Positions 30,651 to 42,600 of a stretch of 64,000 nucleotides of DNA are shown here, one piece after another. The position numbers and the translations under genes are program-made. The notes under the pieces are model-generated. The model was not told where the DNA came from and made no database searches. It saw nothing but the letters and a program-made list of their open reading frames with translations. This DNA comes from Ceratobasidium sp. AG-K (lineage: Eukaryota; Basidiomycota; Agaricomycetes; Cantharellales; Ceratobasidiaceae). How positions within the stretch are numbered: position 1 is the stretch's first letter; each line of letters begins with the position of its first letter. The DNA lies in the NCBI GenBank assembly GCA_037039685.1, contig JAWNGF010000008.1:1984001-2048000 (forward strand), in the 5' to 3' direction.

Positions 30651-31289
30651 TGTGACCAAAAATACAGCAGGATAATATTTAACTACAAGCATTCCCTCTG
30701 TTCCGGTGCACAGTGCCATTCACCTACATGAACCCACTTAGATAGCTAACAAGCAAGATACAGCATGATGCAAGTGATATTGACCTCATACCAAAGGTTT
30801 GGTAGAACTAGCCCACATGTTGCTATGAGAGTGGGCTACCTAGTACCAAATTGGGACTTACCCAACTAATTACGGAGTGGCATGAAAGGTCAGACCTCCT
30901 CAGGTGCAACAGTTTCTAGTTAGCACAAGAATAAGAGTGAGGCTAAAGGAATAGATTGAGTAACATGCTAGAAATAGTAGAGAGTACTTGAGTACAGTGA
31001 TAAGAGTGAGGGTAAAGGTGAGGGAAGTGGGCCTCTGACAATGGCCTCAGAGGCTGGCCCTGTAAACATGAGAACAAATCTATACATGAGTAGCAAACTG
31101 GGGGCACAGTGGCTATGCATTGCTGTGGGAGATAACTGGAGAGAGGCTGTGCATTGCTGTGCAACTGTGCATCTCTTGGCAGAGATCCTGACTCAACTGT
31201 GGGCCAGTTAAGGGTATACCGTGCCAGGCCTAGTGGCCAATCACAAGGCTAGCGGGGCATGTGGAGGTGGTATGGTATGTGACAGCACA
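30651..31289 (-). repeat. Second copy of the Gyp-0 candidate LTR
   Basis: About 640 bp related to 21839-22508 in the same direction. It lies 49 bp from the Gyp-4 5' LTR. No gag follows, so it is a solo LTR or a truncated element. Confidence 0.5.
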
Positions 31290-31400
31290 CATATGATGCA
31301 TACACTGGCTCACATCCATTCTTTCCCTGTCTGTGTTTGATCCATAACACATCACAGGCAGCTTCTGCCAATCTCATAGTAGATGTATAGATAACTACAG

Positions 31401-32193
31401 CGTCACAAGATATGCTCCTGATCATGGACTATGTGTAGTGCTTCACTGCCTTGTGAGCTGTCCTCCCCCTTTGTTGTGCCTATCCTATGCCATGTACTTT
31501 GTTTTGAATGTTGCTCCTTGTTTTGACTTCCCTTGCTTAGCTGTTTGCACATGTAGCTCATCGACATGTTTCCTCTCTTCTCTGATTTTCCCATGCTGCT
31601 GCGCTTAGATCTCCATGTGCTACACACCCTTCTTCTTCTGATGTTCTTAGCCTTGCTCCATTAGGTCTTGCTGTGCTTTCCCCATATAGAGAGTGCTTAT
31701 TTTGAATGTTTGGTATAAAAAATAGAAGGGACAGTGTCTTGGAACCCCAAGAACAATTTACCTTGTTTGTTTACCCACTCAACTTCACCCTGAGAAGGTT
31801 ATCCAAAATCATTTGGAGTCGCTCAGTTATTGTAAGGCCTAAGAGTCACTCATTGGTCTAAACAACCTCAGGAATAAGGGATCACTCTCCAGCACCAGGC
31901 ATAAAGCACTCTCATTGCCCAGAAAGCAAAAGTACCTTGAGAGGCATGCACCTGTTCATGGACAAAGATTGGAGAAAACTAGAGCGCATTTGCAGCACAA
32001 TTTACAACCAACCAATTGAAGAACCCATCAATATCTCTCAAATGATGGAGAATCTCACTCAAACACTCTTGAAATGCATCCCGGAGCTGGAAAACACCCT
32101 GAAGGCTCACTTAGAACAGGAGGTCAACCGGGCTGTCAACCAGGCAATCAGTACAGAAGCCCCCAAGCCAGCAGCACCCCCCATGAGAGGTTA
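31401..32193 (+). mobile_element. Gyp-4-like LTR plus gag fragment, opposite orientation
   Basis: 31401 to about 31890 resembles the Gyp-4 LTR read forward (start CGTCACAAG for TGTCACAAG, TATAAAA near 31712, and CCAAGAACAATTTACC). From about 31,870 the sequence matches the Gyp-4 gag leader and N-terminal domain: 31937-32193 encodes RGMHLFMDKDWRKLERICST to APPMRG. The middle of the leader is missing, so LTR and gag are joined by a deletion. Confidence 0.7.
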
Positions 32194-33040
32194 GAAATGG
32201 GATGGAACAGAGTGAGTGCAAAGTGCAGCAAGCACAAGCAAAGTGGGGATGAAAGCAGAGGGCTACTACATGGGGGGGTTGTAGCACTTTCAGTATGACA
32301 CCTCATCAGTGCTCATCCCCTTGTTTATATATCAGCTGGGAGCCAAGGAACTCCCACGCCAAGCGGCACAGCGGCTGGCTTGGCAAATTAAGCGAGATAA
32401 CCTATCAGCAAATGATAGTACAACAACATGGATCTTGGCAGCCAAAGTTGACATGTGTCAACAGCCAAGACCACGCCACTTGGCATAGTACAAAGGAACA
32501 AATCCTAGGCAGCCAGCCACATCACTCCTTGGCTACATGTGTCTGCCTAAGCAAGCCCACATGTGCTAAATTGTTCCATGTCACTAGGCACCTGACAACA
32601 GGCGCCCGCAATTCCCTGGCACAAGGCGCAGCAGGGAAACACAGTGATGCCGGCCTGGCCTGTAACAGGACACTTATAGCCTCAACCCCAGAGTTTGACC
32701 CACCAACAAGTGCGGGGAACCAAGCCAGGGAGTTTGGGCTTTGGCGTAGTTGGACTGGCAGACCAAGGGTCGACACCCTTTGCCCCTGCCGAGCCCTACC
32801 AAGGGTCCTCTAGCACCCAGCACTAGTATGTCACATGACCAATTGGTAAGTCTTATAGGTTAATGGGGAAAAGTAGGCAGAACTCTAGGCACTACCCAGC
32901 TTCAAATAGGCAGGTTAAACCTAGAGCTGTTGTAGGGTGAGCACTCACATCCACTGGTACATGCACAAAAACTTCAATACATAAATATAGCAGGGTTTTA
33001 GAGGTAATAATGACAAGAGAATTCACAAACTTTGACCATA
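32194..33040. other. Unassigned repeat-like DNA; possible polypurine tract and LTR start
   Basis: TGGGGGGGT at 32271-32279 is followed by TGTAGCAC at 32280, which looks like a plus-strand polypurine tract and LTR start. A TTTATATATC box lies near 32,323. I cannot find a partner copy or a firm end, so this stays a suggestion. No protein recognised. Confidence 0.25.
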
Positions 33041-33790
33041 GTGGGACTTGGGCTGAAATTTGTATAAAGGTTGTGCACACAGAAGTGCAAGCCAAGGTAA
33101 AGAATCATGAACTACTGTGCCACATCAGGACATGGACTAAAAGTTGTGCAAAAGTTGTGCACTCAGAAGTACAAGGCATTTTTTGAGATGATGTATTACA
33201 GTGCCACAACTGGACTTGGACTCAAAGTTGCACAACATCTGCACACACAGAAGCGTAAGCCATGGAATTACACAATACATCATAGTGCAACAACAGGACA
33301 TGGACTAAAACTTGCACAAAAGTTGTGCATGCAGAAATGCAAGCCTTGATTGGAAATACAATATCACATGACTCACCTGGACTTGGACTCAAAGTTGCAC
33401 AAAAGTTGTGCACACAGAAGTACAAGCCATTGTGTGAAATAATGAAGTACAGTGCCACAAATGGCTTTGGACTCAAAGTTGCACAAAATTTGCGCACACA
33501 AAAGTGCAAGCCATGGAATTACATAATATATTATAGTGCAACAACAGGACATGGACTAAAACTTGCACAAAAATTGCGCACACAGAAGTGCAAGCCTTGA
33601 TTGGAAATAGCATGTCACATGACTCACATGGGCTTGGACTCAAAGTTGCGCAAAAGTTGGGCACACAGAAGTACAGGCCATTGTGTGAAATGATGTATTA
33701 CAGTGCCACAAATGGCCTTGGACTCAAAGTTGCACAAAATTTGTGCACACAGAAGTGTACACCATGGAATTACACAATACATCATACTCT
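33041..33790. repeat. Tandem array: ~84-bp units in a 251-bp higher-order repeat
   Basis: About nine diverged units share the core GGACTYGGACTCAAAGTTGC. Three unit types alternate. The same type recurs at exactly 251-bp spacing (GTGCCACAA at 33201, 33452 and 33703; GTGCAACAACAGG at 33285 and 33536). Short frames on both strands are by-products of the repeat. Confidence 0.9.
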
Positions 33791-34309
33791 ACCAACATCA
33801 AAAATCTTGTTTGGCTCAGGTTTTAGGGGTGCACATATGATAATTAAACTATAACCAACTGTTTATCTCAAGATCTGGTGATTAGTTCTGCCCCAAACTT
33901 CTCTGACAGCCTTGGAATGCATGCAGCTACAGATGTAGGCCAGCAGCACCCAAAAATAATTCTATGGGTTTGTCACTGCTGTTACTTAGCTGCAGAATTT
34001 CAAATTAAAAGAACACAAACCATGTGGCAGTGTACCTTATGGTGGAACCCTCAGACCCTAGAATACTACATCCATACATTACTAATCCACATGTGTCGTC
34101 CAGATTAATGCGCTAAGGTAGAAACCAAGTTTATCAGATTAAACTGTGTGAATGTCCTAGTCCCTCAGCTCATGGAAACAGCAAACAAGGACTCATCACC
34201 TGGAGGGAGGTCAGTCAGGGAATCTGACACAACCTTCTTCATGTGGTACTCTGAGCAACGTGGTCACAGACCAGCTAGAACCAAATTCCCACTATGAAGC
34301 TTACAGGGC
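33791..34309. other. Spacer between the two tandem arrays
   Basis: AT-rich sequence with one short frame (33878-34108) lacking any recognisable motif. Nothing assigned. Confidence 0.4.
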
Positions 34310-35333
34310 CCAAAGTGAAATATGCACTGATATCTTTTGCAATCTGCATTAAAACCCTGCTTAGGGTCCTGCTGTCCAATTTGCGCAAATTCAAAGGTCT
34401 GAAATGCACAAGGCAAGACTTGCACAGATACTAGATAATGTTTGATGCACTGTGGTAGTATCCCCAGTTCTAGATGTGCAGTATACATTGAAATATAATG
34501 AATTTCTTTCTCCACCATCCTCAGGGTCCAATGGTCTGGGACTGCTCAAACACATAACTTGCAATTATGCACCATAATACACATGTACTGATGCTAGATG
34601 GTGTTTGATTCACTTTAGTACCACTCCCAGCTCAGGATATGCAGTATTCATTGAGATATAACAAATTCTTTTTTACACCACCCTCAGGGTCCAGTGGTCT
34701 GGGACCGCTCAAACACATAACTTGCAATTATATAGCATAACACATATGCACTGCTGCTAGATGGTGTTTAATTCACTCTGGTACTACTCTCAGCTCAGGA
34801 TATGCAGTATTCATTGAGATATAACGAATTCATATTTTCACCATCCTCAGGGTCCAGCGGTCTGGGACCGCTCAAACACATAACTTGCAATTATATAGCA
34901 TAACACATATGCACCGCTGCTAGATTGTGTTTGATTCACTCTGGTACTACTCCCAGCTCAGGATATGCAGTATACACTGAGAGATAATGAATTCTTCTTT
35001 ACACTGTCCTCAGGGTCCAGCAGTCTGAGACTGCCCCAGATGCAAATGTCCAAATACATCACACAAAGCACATGGTCCAATAGCCTTTGATGTTCAGAGC
35101 ACCACTATACTAGCTATATACTCAGATGTGCAGTATTAACTGAGATGTGATCCATTTTTGTTCACACTGTGCTCAGGGTCCAGTAGTCCCAGACTGCTCA
35201 AGCGCAAAGTCTGAAATACATTGAACAGACCACACAAACCAATAAAACAAAGTTTACAGACTACTATAATGCTTCTTTCAGCCTGAGATCAGCAGTATTC
35301 ACTGAGATATGATATCCTGTTTTCTACACCAAG
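34310..35333. repeat. Tandem array of 163-bp units
   Basis: The marker CTCAGGGTCCA starts at 34520, 34683, 34846, 35009 and 35172, exactly 163 bp apart each time. A more diverged unit precedes near 34357. The units differ by substitutions but not length. The array stops where the Gyp-5 LTR starts (35334), one base short of the next unit in phase. Confidence 0.9.
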
Positions 35334-36504
35334 TGTTATGGATACTGACATTCTGTCATAGGAATAACATACTGAAATCCAAACCTATGCTTGTGGCGAC
35401 TTTTCTGCTTGTTTGCATGTATGCAGTTTTGTAACTGTCTTTACTTCCTCTTGAACGCTACTTTTGTGCTACTTCTTTATGTCGAAATGTATTACTCTCT
35501 AGTAGCTTCAATTCACTGTCTTTTGCGTCTCTATATGCGGGGATTTCATAAAGATATGAAATGTCTAAGTTTATTGTCTTTGGCACTTAGGGAGAGATAC
35601 ATTGTTATACCTGTATCTCCACCAATACTGATCCGTTCGCTTAGCTTGAACTTGCGACTGACTCGCAAGCTTCCAATTCAGCCGATCGCACTTGTTTCAT
35701 GTGAATTGACCGGCTATTTCCCGCGATATGTCTCGTGGCTTGTCAAGGTGCTGAAATGACTCATTTCAGCAGCCACCAGATCTTGAGAGCTGCATAGCTT
35801 GTAGATAGTGATTTAGTATAGTTACTTGACTGGAGCAATTAGTTAGATGACTCATAATATATGTTCCAGCCAACCAAAGCACTCTGACTCCATGAATGCT
35901 AGTCATCAAGGCATCAGTGTTCATCCACCCCTCCTATCATTGGTAGATGCCCCCCATGATAGCCACAACTGGATGACTAGTGTTTTGAGGCCTCTAGGGT
36001 ATAAATACAGGCCCCCTGAGAGCCCTCCATCCTCACCTCACTCTACATCTGTTGTGCTTTGGCTTGGCTGTGTGATTTCCCCCATTATTGTTGTGTGCCT
36101 CAAACAGTATTTGTTAGCCTAAAGAAAAGGATCTCCTGAGTACCTATTATAGAGGAAAGGTTGCAGACGTCTTATAGTGCTTTTACAAGTAAGGAAAAGG
36201 AAGGCATTTAGGGAATAGCCTAAGATTAGTACATACTTAGTTCATTGCAACTAGGAGTGTGAAACAGTGACATTTAATAGCTAAGGGAACCTGAGCTCAG
36301 TACTCCTGCGCTTTCTATTACTGGTGTACATACACTCTACAGTAGGAAAGCTTAGTATCAATTCCATTAAGTGTGCAACTAGATTGCTTACTTACTGAGA
36401 GCATCTCAGACTACTGAGACATTACTTTATATTGTTCCACTGTGTGTATTCTGTAGTTATATCACTTGTACATACAAGTAGCTGCAACTCTCAGATATAT
36501 AACA
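35334..36504 (+). repeat. 5' LTR of Gyp-5
   Basis: 1,171 bp, starts TGTTATGG and ends ATAACA. TATAAATA at about 36000-36007 is the likely promoter. A short frame near the start (35391-35759) recurs in the other LTR but has no recognised motif. Confidence 0.93.
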
Positions 36505-36519
36505 TTGGTGAAGCGACCC
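36505..36519 (+). promoter_or_regulatory. Gyp-5 tRNA-type primer-binding site
   Basis: TTGGTGAAGCGACCC directly after the LTR. TGG pairs with a tRNA 3' CCA. I do not assign the tRNA. Confidence 0.65.
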
Positions 36520-36583
36520 AGGTAGTAATCTTTGTTGCTACATATATTGGATTACTACCCAACACCTATACTGTGCTTAAGAG

Positions 36584-39500
36584 ATGTCTAGTTCTAATTC
36601 TAGCACCTCCTTACATGAATCTAGGACTGTTGCTGCTGAAGAGGAGGTTACTCCTCTAGACTCAGTGTCACAACAAGGACCTAGAACCCCTACTGCTGGA
36701 CCCTCCTATCTTCCTCAAAGAAATAGGTGGTCAGCCCATGATGCTCAGTCTGATTGGAGTCTTAACTGGCAAGAGATTGAAGCTGATGAGGACTACATGT
36801 ACTCATTAATGCCCTATCTGCCTATGGCCTCCACCTCATTTACTGCACTATCTGAGTCTGATAGAAGGAGACTTATATATACTCCTGCTACTGCTCAACT
36901 CACTAATACTGTGCGCCAGTATAGTGATATCAATGATAGAAGGAAGCTAGCTAGGGCTATTGGCTGGAAGATTTATTCTAAAAGTCCAATTCCTCATGAG
37001 CATAACATCTATCTATCAATTCAAGGAAGAAAATGGGCAGCCTCTTATCTTCAGACTCTGGATACCTTTTGTGTATTTGCTCCTAAATGGATACACAACC
37101 CTTCTCAAGATGTAGTTATGGATTTTAATCATACACTACATGGATCTTTTAAAAGAGATCTGAAGGTTCTGTATAGGCAGCACTGTCAAAGGGAGATTCC
37201 AGAAGATGAAGTGGACCATCCTGAAGTTCCTTCCTACCCTGCAACAGAGACTTACACTACATTCAATAAAGCTCAGCATGAAATAGCTGCTGTAGTTTAT
37301 AGGGATGAAGTGGAGCGCTTTTTGGCTTACATTTACAGGGAATTAAGAAGGAATGAGGATAAAGGTAAGAGCAAAGCTATTCAAGGTCATATGGAAACTG
37401 TGTTGTCACATAATTCCACAGACTTTGACCAGTTCCCCATATATGCTCCTAGAGCTAGAGAAGCTGCTGAAGCAGTAGTTACTAATCCTAACCCCCTTGC
37501 TCTCAGGCAAGAGTCTGAAGATCCAGTAACTACTATGACACCTTCTCTGGTTCCAAGGTATTACCATAGGCGCAAATCTGGTGCTTTTGGTTTTATCAAG
37601 ACTAGGTCTAATAGTCCTGAAGACAATGAGATTAGAAAAAGTCCCATACCAATGGTTACTCCCCTCAGGAGTACTCCATTTGTTGGAGGAGCTCAGTTTA
37701 CACCTGGGCTAATGCAACAACTTGGTCAATCTTCTAATCCTCAAGTTTCAGTACTAGGCCCTGCTACTAATACTGCATTTGGCCTACCTGGAAATAGTAC
37801 TACTGGAATAGGTCCTAGAAAATCAGGAATGGTTTCCCAACCATTGAGCTTTTCCTTCTTCAATAAGGATTCCATGAAACCTATTGAGGAAGAAACAATA
37901 CCTGAGACTCCTAGTAGACCTAAAGTTGGATCAGGAAGAGTGATGGGAAGAAGGCTCTCCAATATGATAGGAGGTACTCTGTCTTCTCCTCCACCTGCTT
38001 TAACCCAACCTCCTACTGCAGTAGTTTCTCAATTAGGACCCAAAGTTAGTAGTATACTACAACCTACTAATACTCAGCCTAGTGTTGCACCTATGGAAGT
38101 AACTGCTACCCCTGTTGTAGTTGATCCTTACTCTAATAATACTCTTAGAAGGCCTAGACATAGGTCCAGAGCTCCCTTGGAGGAAGGAGAAACTGCTGAG
38201 ATTCTTTAGCCATCTCCCATAAGGTACAATCAATATGGACATATAGAAAGGTTGAATTAACATGCTACTGGCATGATTGCCACCAAACAACCAGACCTTA
38301 AGGATGGTAAAGACCTAAGTAACCATGAAGGAAGTCAGAGAACTCCTCCTGATCAACCTAGGAATCCACCCTATTGACACCATGGTGGACCACCTGGAGC
38401 TGGTCCTTCTGATCAAGGAGGAAACCCAGGCAATGGTGGTTCAGGCAATGGTGGGAATCCTCCTAATCCTCCTGGAGGCAATGGTGACCCATATGGTCCC
38501 CCTGGAGGTAATGGTGGTCCCCCTGGAGGTAATGGTGGTCCTCCTGGAGGCAATGGTGGTCCCCCTAATGGGAATGGTGGTCCTCCAATTCCTCCAATTC
38601 CTCCACAGGGTAGACAAGGTGGTGGTCCTCCTGGTCCCCCTGGTCCTCCTGGTGGTGGGAATTACTACTATCTAGTAGGTCCTCCTGGTCCCCCTGGACC
38701 TCCAGGACCTGCAGGAACAGCTCCCAGGCTTACTAGACCACATTTTGATTCGCGTCTCAAAATAGAACAGGTGGTACCCAAATACTATGGTGGTGCAGAA
38801 GAGCTGATGGAATGGATCACTCAATTGGACCATGTAGTAAGGAGACACCCAGATCTCTTGGGAGAACTGGGTTATGTAGTACCACTAAGGTTTGAGAAGG
38901 ATGCCAAAATATGGTTTAATGCACTAGATCCTGCTTGGCAGCAATATATGATGCAGGACTGGCGCCTTATGAAGGAAAATATGGCTAGATACTTCTGGAA
39001 CCCCCATTGGCTCAACAAGTTGAGATCTAAAGCTCATCAGGCCAAGTATAGGGAACCAGGTAAAGATACTGAGTCAGAAACTCCTTCACAGTATATCATG
39101 CGCAAGAAAGACCTTCTTGATGCAGCATATACTTTCACAGATCCAGAAGCTATTGAGGAAGTGCTTAGAGGAGCTCCCCAGCAATGGAAAACTCTGCTCA
39201 GCACTGCAACTCTTGTTACATAGATGGACTTCATGTTCAAAGTCAAGGAGATTGAAGAACTGCTACAGGACTTCAAACACTCCAAATCTGACTCATACAA
39301 GAGTTCTGACTTCAACAAAGCTTTTGAGACTTGGAGGCATGAAAGGAGAGAAAAGAAGAAGGAGAAAAAGAAAGCTAGAGTACATGCTGTGAATACTCCC
39401 AGCTCTGGGAAGAAACCTCATGTGCCTAACTACCCTCCTGATGACAAGAATGTGTCTAAAGTCACTCCTGCCTCCCAAGGAAAGCGCCCTTGCTGGCACT

Positions 39501-39694
39501 GTGGTAGTGGTAATCACTGGGATAACCACTGCAAATATGCCAGGAAGAATGCCACTAAGGCTAGGGTGCACTTTGCTAGTATTGAAGGTGATGAGCTTAG
39601 AGAACAAGAGGAGTATGAAGCAGCTGAAGCAGGTTTTAGTAGCAGTTCTGAATCATCAGAAGAGGATGATGAGTCTGACTCTGAGGATTTTTAG
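36584..39694 (+). pseudogene. Gyp-5 gag, one frame with four stops
   Basis: Stops in phase: TAG 38207, TAA 38258, TGA 38375 and TAG 39221. The first 541 residues are an unrecognised domain plus a Ser/Pro/Thr-rich linker. A collagen-like tract of PGGNGG and GPPGPP repeats (about 38380-38720) precedes the gag core (YYGGAEELMEWITQLDHVVR, KDAKIWFNALDPAWQQYM). A CCHC knuckle CWHCGSGNHWDNHC (near 39492) and an acidic Ser/Glu/Asp tail follow. Because all segments share one phase, a single >1,000-residue ancestral gag is the simplest reading; separate short proteins are possible. Confidence 0.78.
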
Positions 39695-39695
39695 A

Positions 39696-42600
39696 ACTGT
39701 CCCAGGCAGCTCTGGTTGTTTCAAACCCTGAAACAAGTGCAGAGAACCTAGGGACAACTACTAATGGCTCAGAGACTGCAACTAACTTCAATGCTGTAGC
39801 TAATACTGAATCTCTAAGTTCAAAGTATACTACAGTAGTGATGCCTCCCAAATCTAAGGTATTCTCCACCAAGGCTAGCTCCCAATTGTCCAAAATAGTC
39901 CTTCAAAAGACTATGGCCAGACCTCCTGGAACATCTTTCCTAGGAGCTTCTGCTACCACTGTCCTTGCAAGACTAGGTGGACCTCAAGAAGAGGAATTAC
40001 CATTGACTGTGGATACAGGTTCTGATATCACACTAGTCAATAAGGATTTCCTCAGCACTCTAAAGGTCCAACCAAAGATCAAGGTGGGGCAGAATGTCCA
40101 GTTAATCCAAGTAACAGGAAAGTCAAGGATTAATGGTTACATTGTGATGCCAATAATCTTTGAGACTCCTGAGGGTCCTGTAGAAATGACAGTAGAAGCC
40201 TATGTAGTTCCTAAGATGAACACAAGATTCCTTCTAGGTAATGACTTTGCAGCTCAATTCAAGTTGTCTATTGATAGAAGTGACCCTAAGGTAACCTACC
40301 TTAAGCTGGGAAACTCTGGAAGGCAAATTGAAGCTCAAGAGTCAGTTACCAACCCAAGAACTGATGATGCTGGCAATGTCTTCAGTGTGCAGGTTGAACC
40401 AACATCTGAGGACAACTCCTCTTCCAAGGCTTCAAAAACCAAAGGGAGGAGGTCAAGCAAGGAATTACCATACTCTTCAGATTTTCAGTTAGTACACCTA
40501 GCTCAGAATGTCATTCTGGAACCTGAGAGCATGACCAAGGTACCCATCCAAGTGGATTGGATACAAGACTTGAATGAAGGATTCATAGAACAGTTGGAAT
40601 ACTCTAAGAATGGCAATGAAGATAGACAGAAATGTGGTATCACCAATTGCATCATTTCTAGAGATACTACACATGTTCAAATGATGAATTTATCCAAAGT
40701 TGCAGTCAATCTCACTCAAGGAGATGTAATAGGACACTTATATGATCCCAACCAATACCTAGATCACTCTGAGAACCTTTCTGAAAGTGATCTAGCAAAA
40801 GGGATTGTGAAGTGCAACCTAATCAAAGCCCACTTGTCTGAAATGCCACTTCCCAAGCCTACTGAGGAAGAGATATTGCTATCTCAACCTGTGGAAGGAG
40901 GTCCAAAGACTAGTGAGTTACCTGACCCAGACCATATCAAGAAGGACCAATTGTTATCTGAAATACACTTTGGAGAAAATCTAACTCTAGATCAAAAGAA
41001 GAAATTAGAGCAATTGGTACTGAAACACTTCATGGCATTTGGTCTGGATGGGAGATTAGGAACCTATCCTGCTGAAGTAGAGATTAAGCTGGTACCAGGT
41101 GCAAAGGAAATATCTTTAGCTCCTTATTCTGCCTCCCCTGCAAAAAGGGAAGTCATTGACAAGCAAGTCAAGGAATGGTTAAGGCTGGGAGTAATCCAAC
41201 CTTCCAAGAGTCCTTGGGGTTTTCCAGTACTAATAGTGTTTAGGAATGGTAAAGCCAGGCTTTGCATTGACTACAGAGAACTGAATAAGATTGCTGTACC
41301 TGATCAATTCCCTTTGCCAAGGCAAACTGACATCCTCCATACTCTGGAAGGATCTCAGTACCTTACCACACTAGATGCTCTAGCTGGATTTACTCAGTTA
41401 AGTATCAAACCTGAAGACAGACCTAAAACAGCCTTCAGAATACATGATGGACTATTTGAGTTCACTAGGCTACCTTTTGGGTTCAGAAATGGACCTGCTG
41501 TGTTTCAAAGGGTAATGAGTGATGTACTAGCCCCATTTCTGTGGATCTTTGCATTGGTCTATATAGATGACATTGTAGTATTCAGCAAGACTTTTGAAGA
41601 TCATTACAAACATCTGGATTTAGTGTTTGGAGCCATAGCAGCTGCTGGAATCACCTTGTCACCCATTAAATGCTTCATAGCCTACCAGTCACTTATATTA
41701 CTGGGGCAAAAGGTATCCAGACTTGGTCTCTCCACTCACAAACAGAAAGTGGATGCTATAATCCAACTGGAAGCACCTAAGGACAAAGCTACCTTGCGCA
41801 CATTCTTAGGTATGACTGGTTATTTTTCCAGTTATATTCCATTCTATGCTTGGATCATTGCACCCCTACTACCCTTGTTAAAGAAGGATGCTGAGTGGAA
41901 ATGGGATGAATTGAAGCAAAATGCATTTGAACTAGCTAAAACAGCTCTTGTTTCAGCTCCTGTAATGGCTTATCCTATACCAGGACTACCCTACAGAGTA
42001 TATACAGATGCCTGTGACTTTGGTTTAGGTGCTATCTTGCAACAAGTACAACCCATGCTGATCAAGGACCTCAAAGGTACCAAGCTATATGAAAGGCTGA
42101 GGAAAGACTATGATTTAGGAAAGGATGTACCACTGTTGGTGATCCCTGACTCCAAGCAAAAGGACAACCTGACTGGGGGGGATGAGAATGAGGATTCTGA
42201 AAGTTTTGTAATCCATGATAAGTGGGCTAAAAACTTTGAAGACACCATAGTCCATGTAGAAAGAGTCATTGCCTACTGGTCTAGAATTCTTATCCCTGCA
42301 GAGAGGAACTATTCACCCACTGAGAGAGAAGCTTTGGCCCTCAAGGAAGGACTTATTAAGTTCCAACCTTACATTGAAGGGACTAAGTTTCTAGCAATCA
42401 CAGATCATGCTGCCCTTACTTGGAGTAGAACCTTCCAGAATGTGAATACTAGGCTTCTGAGATGGGGCCTTACCTTTGCTGCCTATCCAGGCATGAAAAT
42501 CATTCACAGAGCTGGAAGAGTACACTCTAATGTAGATCCTGTGTCCAGACTAAGGCGCAGAATACCACTACAAGATGGCCCTGTTGCAGATGATAGTACA

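Noticed and set aside
32295..32813. 172-residue open frame
   Set aside because: No motif, lies in repeat-like DNA, and a second frame on the other strand is equally open.
33107..33854. Short frames on both strands of the 84-bp array
   Set aside because: They arise because the unit is about 28 codons long; the 251-bp period breaks the phase, and there is no start or domain logic.
33041..35333. CRISPR-like array
   Set aside because: Units are adjacent and diverged with no unique spacers, and the genome is eukaryotic.
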